Of a stretch of 64,000 nucleotides of DNA, positions 58,827 through 64,000 are shown piece by piece; position 1 is the first letter of the stretch, and every line of letters begins with the position of its first letter. The notes below the pieces were generated by a model. That model saw only the letters and a program-made list of their open reading frames with translations, made no database searches and was not told the DNA's origin. Location: positions 1,288,362 through 1,352,361 of the forward strand of contig QNUV01000021.1 of the NCBI GenBank assembly GCA_003339645.1, in the 5' to 3' direction. This stretch comes from Microbacterium arborescens (GTDB lineage: Bacteria > Actinomycetota > Actinomycetes > Actinomycetales > Microbacteriaceae). The translations under genes and the position numbers were made by a program.

Positions 58827-59942
58827 TTACCCGCTGGCCTCCCGGGCATGCAATTCCGCGTCGACGACATCGGCCCAGGGTTGACGCGTCGAGCGCACGG
58901 TGTCACCGGTCTCGGCCGCCTGCTGCGAGAGCTGCGCCAGGTAGTGATCCTGGCTCGCCTCGGCCAGCGAATACACCGGTGCGCTGCCGTCGATGGCGTG
59001 GGGCATGCCATCGAGCATGCGCGCGATCGCGATCTCGTCGTCCTTGAGGCGGGCGGGCAGGAAGGGGTTGCGGAAGAGCCATTCCTCGCCGAGGAGGATG
59101 CCGCGCAGGAACATCCCCTCGAGGTTGCCGCCCTCGCCGGTCATGACCCGTCGCAGAGAGTCGAAGACGGGCTCGTCGAACCGGCGGAGGCGGCGCACCT
59201 CGCCGTTCTCGATCTCGCCGCGCTCGCCGCGGATCAACAGGCGGTTGCCGCGGATCCACGAGAAGTACTGCTCGCTCGCGAAGTCGTATACGCCCAGGCG
59301 GTCGTCGAAGGCGAACCGTGCCGTGGTCTGCGTCGCCGTGACGACGCGCTCGGCGGTCGGGTCGCCGGCGCGGTCGGGGCCGGCCACGAGCGGGGAGCGG
59401 AAGACGGATGCCGAGATCTCGACCTCGTCGGCGCCGATCCCGAGGGCCCGCCGCATGACGCTGACGCCGTGGTAGTCGTGGCACTGCGCGACGAGTGCGT
59501 ACGACGGGATGCCCAGCCGGCCGGAACGGGCGACCGCGAGCTGCGCCGACAGCAGCGGTGAGAGGTGGTACTGCTCGGCGACCTGGACGGTCGGCATCCC
59601 CGGGCGGGCCAGGTGCTCCCACAGGGCGACGAGGTCGTCGATCCCCGCCGCGGGCGGGGTCTCGGTCAGGACCGGGATGCCGCGGCCGGCGAGGTCGACG
59701 ATGATCCCGGGCGCCACGTCGCGCGGCACCGACACGACGACGAGGTCGGGGGTGCCGTCGGCGAGGAGCGTGTCGAGGTCGGGGTAGCCGCGGACGCCCC
59801 AGCGCGTCTCGGTCTCGGCCGCCGTCGCCGCGCTGCGGGTGACGAGACCGGTGACGCGGAACCGCTCGGGCAGGGCGGCGGCGACGCGCAGGAAGAAGTC
59901 GCTGCGCCAGCCGCTGCCGACGATGGCGAAGGTGAGGGTCAT
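58827..59942 (-). CDS. Gfo/Idh/MocA-family NAD(P)-dependent oxidoreductase
   Basis: The 371-residue protein has an N-terminal Rossmann fold (FAIVGSGWRSDFFL near residue 4) and the Gfo/Idh motif VLTETPPA (for the usual E-K-P, with T for K) near residue 90. The C-terminal half forms the substrate domain. Members oxidise or reduce sugars, inositols and related compounds. The replaced Lys may mean altered catalysis. ATG 59942 is chosen because it starts at the fold; ATG 59957 is also possible. The gene lies directly upstream of the manganese importer on the same strand. Confidence 0.85.
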   Translation of the reverse strand: MTLTFAIVGSGWRSDFFLRVAAALPERFRVTGLVTRSAATAAETETRWGVRGYPDLDTLLADGTPDLVVVSVPRDVAPGIIVDLAGRGIPVLTETPPAAGIDDLVALWEHLARPGMPTVQVAEQYHLSPLLSAQLAVARSGRLGIPSYALVAQCHDYHGVSVMRRALGIGADEVEISASVFRSPLVAGPDRAGDPTAERVVTATQTTARFAFDDRLGVYDFASEQYFSWIRGNRLLIRGERGEIENGEVRRLRRFDEPVFDSLRRVMTGEGGNLEGMFLRGILLGEEWLFRNPFLPARLKDDEIAIARMLDGMPHAIDGSAPVYSLAEASQDHYLAQLSQQAAETGDTVRSTRQPWADVVDAELHAREASG

Positions 59943-59983
59943 CGGCACAGTCTGCATGGGCCGGCGTGTGAGACGGTAGGGAC

Positions 59984-60982
59984 ATGGTGGAGGGGCGCGC
60001 TCGCGGCGGTGAAGATGATATGGAGCCGGCCGACATCGACGTCGAGACGGTCGCGTTCGACGGGGTGCGCACGCGGGTCACGCGGGTGCAGACCGCCTCG
60101 TCGGCGGACGCGGAGCGGGTCTTCGTGCTGATCGCGGGGATCGGGGTCGCCGCGACGTACTTCGACCTGCTCGCTCCCTTGCTCGCGCAGAACGCGCGGG
60201 TCTTCGCGCTCGACCTCCCCGGCTTCGCGGGCCAGCGTGCGCCGCGTGACGAGCCGTCGGTATCGTTCTTCGCCGACCAGGTGGAGGCGGTGCTCGACCG
60301 GTTCGAGCTCGAGGACCCGGTGCTGCTCGGGCACTCCTTCGGCACGCAGATCGTGACGGAGGTGCTCGCGCGGCGCCCCGCCATCCGTCAGGCCGTTCTC
60401 ATCGGGCCGGTCGTGAACGACCGCGAGCGCTCGGTGGTGCTGCAGGGGATCCGGTTCGCGCAGTCGTCGCTGTTCGAGCCGTTCCGTCTCGTGCTGCTGG
60501 CGGTCAGCGCCTACCTGCTCTGCGGTTTCGCATACTTCATGCGGGTGCTGCCGCACATGATGCGGTATCCGCTGCGCGACCGCCTGGCGGACGTCTCTGC
60601 GCAGGTGCTGCTGATCCGCGGCGCGCGCGACTTCTCGTCGCCGCGGTACTTCCACTCGGAGCTCCTGTCCGTCGCGCACGACGCGTGGCGGTGGGAGATC
60701 CACGGTGCCGCGCACTCGGTCATCAACGGCAACGCGATCGGCGTAGCCAAGCTCATGGACGCCTTCGTCGCGGGCGACCTGCCGCGCCGCGGTCAGATGT
60801 CGCAGGAGGAGGCACGCGTGCCCCGCCCGGCGTACGGCGGGATCGCCCTGATGTGGCGGGCGGCCCGCTATCGCGTGCAGGAATGGTTCAGCGCGCGGGA
60901 GGGCGACGAGGTCGGCGTCGAGCACGCGAAGGAGTCGCACGCCGCCGTCATGTGGCGCGCGTTCACCGGCGGACGGCGCTGA
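59984..60982 (+). CDS. Alpha/beta-fold hydrolase
   Basis: The 332-residue protein has the nucleophile elbow LLGHSFGTQ with S118, an oxyanion region near VFVLIAGIGVAATYFDLLAP and a late His in HGAAHSVINGNA. It acts on an unknown ester, amide or similar bond. A C-terminal extension after residue 270 (RPAYGGIALMWRAARYRVQEW) is not part of the core fold. ATG 59984 is used; ATG 60020 is also possible. It diverges from the oxidoreductase gene and meets the MerR gene tail to tail. Confidence 0.85.
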   Translation: MVEGRARGGEDDMEPADIDVETVAFDGVRTRVTRVQTASSADAERVFVLIAGIGVAATYFDLLAPLLAQNARVFALDLPGFAGQRAPRDEPSVSFFADQVEAVLDRFELEDPVLLGHSFGTQIVTEVLARRPAIRQAVLIGPVVNDRERSVVLQGIRFAQSSLFEPFRLVLLAVSAYLLCGFAYFMRVLPHMMRYPLRDRLADVSAQVLLIRGARDFSSPRYFHSELLSVAHDAWRWEIHGAAHSVINGNAIGVAKLMDAFVAGDLPRRGQMSQEEARVPRPAYGGIALMWRAARYRVQEWFSAREGDEVGVEHAKESHAAVMWRAFTGGRR

Positions 60983-61000
60983 GCCGTCACTCCCGCGTCG

Positions 61001-61801
61001 TCACTCCCATACCGCGGTGTCGGGGTCGATGCCGCGGGCGCGGGCGCTCTCGTCGATGCTGCGGCGCAGCCACGAGGCGAGGCCGGGGCTGAGACGGTCG
61101 TAGTGCGCGGCGAATGCGGCATCCGCCTCGTACATCCGACCCAGGCACACCTGCATCGACCGGCTGACCGGAAAGTACTCGCTGATCGCTGCGCGGTGGC
61201 GCTCGACGAGCGCATCGGCTTCGGCAGCGCCGGGCTCGATGCCGGCGCCCGCCGCCGCGGCGAGGTCGCCCTCGAGCGCGGTCATCGCCGCGGTGACCGC
61301 GCGCCACTGGTCGGGGCTGCGGGTGGCGGCGCGCTCGGCGTACTGCTGCCACTGCGGGGAATCACCGTACCGGCGCCGGGCGAGCGCGGGCCAGTCGGGG
61401 TTCCAGTCGGGGCCGAAGATCGACAGCTGCTCCTCGGCCGTGAGCAGGACGCCGCGCTCGTGCGCCTCGATCATCCGGTCGAGACCCGCGCGGAGGTCTT
61501 CGAGCCGGGCGAGCGATCGTGACACCTCGTCGCGCTGCGCCCGCAGGGCGGCGGAGGTGTCGCGATCGGGTTCGTCGAGAATCGAGCGGATCTGGTCGAG
61601 CCCCAGTCCGACCTCCCGGTACACGACGATGCGCTGCAGACGCGCGATGTCGTCGGCGGTGTACAGCCGGTATCCCGCGTCGGTGCGCAGCGACGGCGAG
61701 GCGAGGCCGATCTCGTCCCAGTGGTGCAGGGTGCGCACCGTGACCCTGAGATCGGATGCCGCGCGCCCGACCGTCACCCCGTCCGTGCTGATGTCGCTCA
61801 T
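61001..61801 (-). CDS. MerR-family regulator with TipAS-like ligand domain
   Basis: The 266-residue protein has an N-terminal MerR winged helix (TVRTLHHWDEIGLASPSLRT, then YRLYTADDIARLQRI) and a coiled coil at about 75-110. The C-terminal domain (about 125-250) resembles the TipAS domain that captures thiopeptide antibiotics (FGPDWNPDWPALARRRYGDSP). Such proteins often activate drug-resistance genes, including their own. ATG 61801 overlaps the stop of the VOC gene by 4 bases, so the two are one operon. Confidence 0.9.
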   Translation of the reverse strand: MSDISTDGVTVGRAASDLRVTVRTLHHWDEIGLASPSLRTDAGYRLYTADDIARLQRIVVYREVGLGLDQIRSILDEPDRDTSAALRAQRDEVSRSLARLEDLRAGLDRMIEAHERGVLLTAEEQLSIFGPDWNPDWPALARRRYGDSPQWQQYAERAATRSPDQWRAVTAAMTALEGDLAAAAGAGIEPGAAEADALVERHRAAISEYFPVSRSMQVCLGRMYEADAAFAAHYDRLSPGLASWLRRSIDESARARGIDPDTAVWE

Positions 61802-62334
61802 GGGTGCTCCTGCGAGGGTGTGATGCCGATGGCGGCGAGGGAGCGTGCCGCTGCGCTGTCGGGCTCGTAGGGCTTCGCCGCCGTGACGACGATACGCGCG
61901 TTCTCCGGGGTGAGGATCTCGACCTCGCGGCTGTTCCATGGGGTGTCGCGCGGATCGCCCACCGCCCCCGGGGCCAGGGCGCGGCAGTCCGCGGCGATGC
62001 CGTCGAGCTCGGTGAGGATGCAGGCGTAGCTGTAGGTCAGCGCGGGTGGTTCGGACGCGGGCAGCGTAGCCGGGTCGGCGGCGACGAGGAGGACATCCTG
62101 GAAGGCCCAGCGGCGGAGGTGCACGAGCGTTCCCGGGATCGTGAAGAGCTCGAAGAACCCCAGGCCCGCGGTCCAGAACTGCGTCGAGGTCGACAGGTCA
62201 TGCGTGGGGATGGTCACGAACGCCGGCATCCCGTAGATGCCGCGGTAGGGCTCGGGGGCGACGGCATCCGGTCCGGGCGGGGGAACGGGGCTGATCTCGA
62301 AAGCGTCGTAATACGGGGTGTGCTGGTCGGTCAT
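61798..62334 (-). CDS. VOC-superfamily protein (glyoxalase/bleomycin-resistance fold)
   Basis: The 178-residue protein has one VOC domain (AFVTIPTHDLSTSTQFWTAGLGFFELF near residue 38, in two pieces here), with strands bearing a metal- or ligand-binding pocket. It may bind or modify a toxic compound. It precedes the TipA-like regulator in one operon, which fits a ligand-sensing and detoxifying pair. ATG 62334 is chosen by its conserved start MTDQHTPYYDAFE. Confidence 0.82.
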   Translation of the reverse strand: MTDQHTPYYDAFEISPVPPPGPDAVAPEPYRGIYGMPAFVTIPTHDLSTSTQFWTAGLGFFELFTIPGTLVHLRRWAFQDVLLVAADPATLPASEPPALTYSYACILTELDGIAADCRALAPGAVGDPRDTPWNSREVEILTPENARIVVTAAKPYEPDSAAARSLAAIGITPSQEHP

Positions 62335-62386
62335 GCGACCACTCTCTGCCCTCACGTCGCGTGAGGGTCAAGCGGGCGTGACCCCC

Positions 62387-62563
62387 TCAGCGGTACATGC
62401 CGCGGGGAAGCAGCATGACGGCCGCGATCGCGAGGACGATCATCGCGACGCCGCCGACGATCACGCCGAGCATCGGGTTGAGGGTGAGCAGCCCCACGAC
62501 GAATCCGAGGGCGATGCCGACGAGAGCGCCGGTGGCGGTGTGGGCGAGTGCTTCGACGTCCAT
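62387..62563 (-). CDS. Small two-helix membrane protein
   Basis: A 58-residue protein starting MDVEALAHTATGALVG with two hydrophobic segments joined by a short LNPML turn, and a basic end (LPRGMYR). ATG 62563 is the only start that avoids overlap with the next gene. It lies 19 bases after that gene on the same strand. Function unknown. Confidence 0.68.
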   Translation of the reverse strand: MDVEALAHTATGALVGIALGFVVGLLTLNPMLGVIVGGVAMIVLAIAAVMLLPRGMYR

Positions 62564-62582
62564 GCTCTCGACGGTACGGACC

Positions 62583-63656
62583 TCAGCGCCGGCGCGCGTC
62601 CCCCGTACGGGTGATTTCGACTCGTCCTGCGGGACCATGCTCTCTGCTGTCGCGCAGCTCCTGGCCGCCGAGGACTCCGGGCAGGCCCCGGCCGGCGCGG
62701 GTCGTGAACGCGAGGATCGTGGCCGTCACGAGGAAGGCGAAGGTGAGGAAGCCCCACGGGCCCGGGAGCTGGTCCAACAGGGCATATCCGCCGATGCCGC
62801 CGATGAGCCGGGTCAGCCGCGTCACGCCGGCGGGGGCCGGTCCTCCCGCGTAGCGGAGGCGCACGGTCAGGTCGCCGATCGTGCGCCCCGACACCAGGAC
62901 GCATCCCGCCACGATGATCAGGGCGGCGACGGAGCCGACCTGACCGGCGAGGTCGGTCTCGACGGCGACGTCGCGGTTGCCGGTGACGACGAGGGCGGCC
63001 TGGATGCCGACGCTGACGAAGATGCCGACGAGCGCGTAGGCGAGCAGGTCGCACACCATCGCGAGGATGCGGCGGCCCCGGGTCACGGGCCGCGGGGCGT
63101 CGGGCTCATCCGAGACCGGCCGGCGCGGCACGAGGAGGGCGAGGATGGAGCCGATGACCGCGCCGACGGTGTTGGTGAGCAGATCGTCGACGTCGAAGAC
63201 GCGGTAGGCGCACGGGTAGACGCCCCAGACACCGGTGAGCTGAGTGAACTCGACGATGAGGGAGATCCCGAGGCCGGCGGCGAGTGCGACGAGGATGCCG
63301 CGGCGGGCGAGCACGCGGACGAAGAAGCCGAGCGGCAGGAAGAGCAGGACATTGAGCGCGAGCTGCAGGAAGGCGAAGTCGGTGAGGAACGCCCGGGTGC
63401 TCCCGCCCGCGCGCTGCGCGGCACCCCGGATGTCGTCGACCAGCTCCAGGGGGTTGAGGTTGACCCCCGCGCAGCGCATGCCGGCGGGATCGGGGAGAGG
63501 CAGGAGGGTGTACGTCCAGATGGCGAAGAAGTACACGAGGGCCGCGCTCCACAGCACGAGCTGCCCCGCGGTGAGGTGGCCCGCGCGCCGGTACTGGATC
63601 GCGACGAAGGGAACGAACAGCACGATCCCGACGACCGCGCCGATGCCGATCGCCAC
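62583..63656 (-). CDS. VanZ-RDD fusion membrane protein
   Basis: The 357-residue protein joins a VanZ-like part (residues 1 to about 175: NVLLFLPLGFFVRVLARRG, then VEFTQLTGVWGVYPCAYRVF and DVDDLLTNTVGAVIG) and an RDD-type part (about 190-320: RRILAMVCDLLAYALVGIF, GRTIGDLTVRLRY). Seven or more membrane segments are likely. Both modules are linked to envelope functions without known chemistry. GTG 63656 is the start that gives a proper first membrane segment. An inverted repeat lies 15-35 bases upstream. Confidence 0.83.
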   Translation of the reverse strand: MAIGIGAVVGIVLFVPFVAIQYRRAGHLTAGQLVLWSAALVYFFAIWTYTLLPLPDPAGMRCAGVNLNPLELVDDIRGAAQRAGGSTRAFLTDFAFLQLALNVLLFLPLGFFVRVLARRGILVALAAGLGISLIVEFTQLTGVWGVYPCAYRVFDVDDLLTNTVGAVIGSILALLVPRRPVSDEPDAPRPVTRGRRILAMVCDLLAYALVGIFVSVGIQAALVVTGNRDVAVETDLAGQVGSVAALIIVAGCVLVSGRTIGDLTVRLRYAGGPAPAGVTRLTRLIGGIGGYALLDQLPGPWGFLTFAFLVTATILAFTTRAGRGLPGVLGGQELRDSREHGPAGRVEITRTGDARRR

Positions 63657-63671
63657 GGCACCGAGGAAGAC

Positions 63672-63692
63672 GTTGTCACCCGTTCCGACAAC
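63672..63692. promoter_or_regulatory. Inverted repeat upstream of the VanZ-RDD gene
   Basis: GTTGTC (63672-63677) and GACAAC (63687-63692) are perfect inverted repeats with 9 bases between them. They lie just upstream of the GTG at 63656 in the divergent gap with araD and may bind a regulator. Confidence 0.4.
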
Positions 63693-63729
63693 TCTTCCAG
63701 ATGAGAGGCTGTTTCCGTGACCCGCATGG

Positions 63730-63743
63730 TGTTGCCGGTAACA
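63730..63743. promoter_or_regulatory. LacI-type operator upstream of araD
   Basis: TGTTGCCGGTAACA is a near-perfect palindrome centred on CG, the form of LacI/AraR-family sites. It lies 55 bases before the araD ATG, fitting control of pentose genes by a sugar-responsive repressor. Confidence 0.5.
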
Positions 63744-63798
63744 TGTCGAGCGCCGGTCCCGAAGGCGGATCCGGCATCCCGAGAGGCGGAGGAGTCCG

Positions 63799-64000
63799 AT
63801 GGAACACGAAGCGGTGGCGCGGGTTCGGGCCGAGGTGGCGTCGTTGCACGCGGAGCTGGTGCGTTACGGGCTGGTCGTGTGGACCGGCGGCAACGTGTCG
63901 GGTCGGGTGCGCCTGGGCGCAGACCCCGCCGACGACCTCATGGTCATCAAGCCGTCGGGGGTGTCGTATGACGAGTTGGCGCCGGAGAACATGATCGTGT
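63799..64000 (+). CDS. araD: L-ribulose-5-phosphate 4-epimerase, N-terminal fragment
   Basis: The frame starts at ATG 63799 after GGCGGAGGAG and runs off the window end after 67 codons. The visible part (MEHEAVARVRAEVASLHAEL, then VVWTGGNVSGRVR and DLMVIKPSGVSYDELAPENM) matches the start of class II aldolase-fold AraD proteins, which convert L-ribulose-5-phosphate to D-xylulose-5-phosphate. Related family members (fuculose-phosphate aldolase) share the fold, but the SGNVSGR and KPSGVSYDEL pattern favours AraD. It is probably the first gene of an arabinose operon that continues outside the window. Confidence 0.85.
   Translation, partial: MEHEAVARVRAEVASLHAELVRYGLVVWTGGNVSGRVRLGADPADDLMVIKPSGVSYDELAPENMIV

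Noticed and set aside
62397-63704. A 435-codon plus-strand frame opposite the VanZ-RDD gene
   Set aside because: The minus-strand product has clear membrane domains; the plus-strand frame is low-complexity Glu, Asp and Ala.

Overview
The window is chromosomal DNA from a very GC-rich, Gram-positive actinobacterium. Evidence is the strong G/C bias at third codon positions, many GTG and TTG starts, actinobacterial RpoB/RpoC sequence, boxA-like motifs in ribosomal leaders and many apparently leaderless genes with a TANNNT box 6-9 bases before the start. The gene set and the abundant GGATGC/GCATCC word fit Microbacteriaceae, most likely Microbacterium; that placement is inference, as no 16S gene is present.

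Layout. 1-6250: end of a peptide-permease gene, a fused double-ATPase for peptide import, a 5-oxoproline hydrolysis pair (pxpA and a pxpB-pxpC fusion) and two tandem paralogous lipoproteins. 6300-13965: rpoB-rpoC with a clear promoter and a strong terminator. 14000-19400: small envelope or hypothetical proteins, ending in a membrane protein with an FHA domain. 19400-24080: rpsL-rpsG-fusA-tuf. 24168-25600: an MT0933-type antitoxin-like protein and an AbiEi-like protein with a nuclease-like C-terminus, each followed by a copy of a palindromic repeat. 25650-35514: the S10-spc ribosomal cluster, with no S14 gene between rplE and rpsH. 35550-42350: secY-adk-map, a DsbA-like protein, infA-rpmJ-rpsM-rpsK-rpoA-rplQ.

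42364-47818: a double GNAT protein, an acyltransferase-3/SGNH envelope-modifying enzyme, a PfkB sugar kinase, truA and an EEP-family phosphohydrolase. 47893-53314 is the most interesting accessory block: two related lipoproteins and a processive-looking GT2 glycosyltransferase on the plus strand meet a response regulator and a membrane-anchored GH6 glucanase on the minus strand, with one hairpin covering both stop codons. GT2 plus GH6 resembles the actinobacterial CslA/CslZ beta-glucan synthesis pairing, so I propose an exopolysaccharide (beta-glucan-like) assembly and trimming locus.

53385-64000: a UspA protein, VanZ and PLDc_N small membrane proteins, an SPL-family radical SAM protein, a manganese-type ABC transporter behind a near-perfect palindrome over its start codon, a Gfo/Idh oxidoreductase, an alpha/beta hydrolase, a VOC/TipA-like MerR pair, a VanZ-RDD membrane protein and the first codons of L-ribulose-5-phosphate 4-epimerase with a LacI-type operator upstream. 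I saw no tRNA, rRNA, CRISPR array, insertion sequence or prophage.
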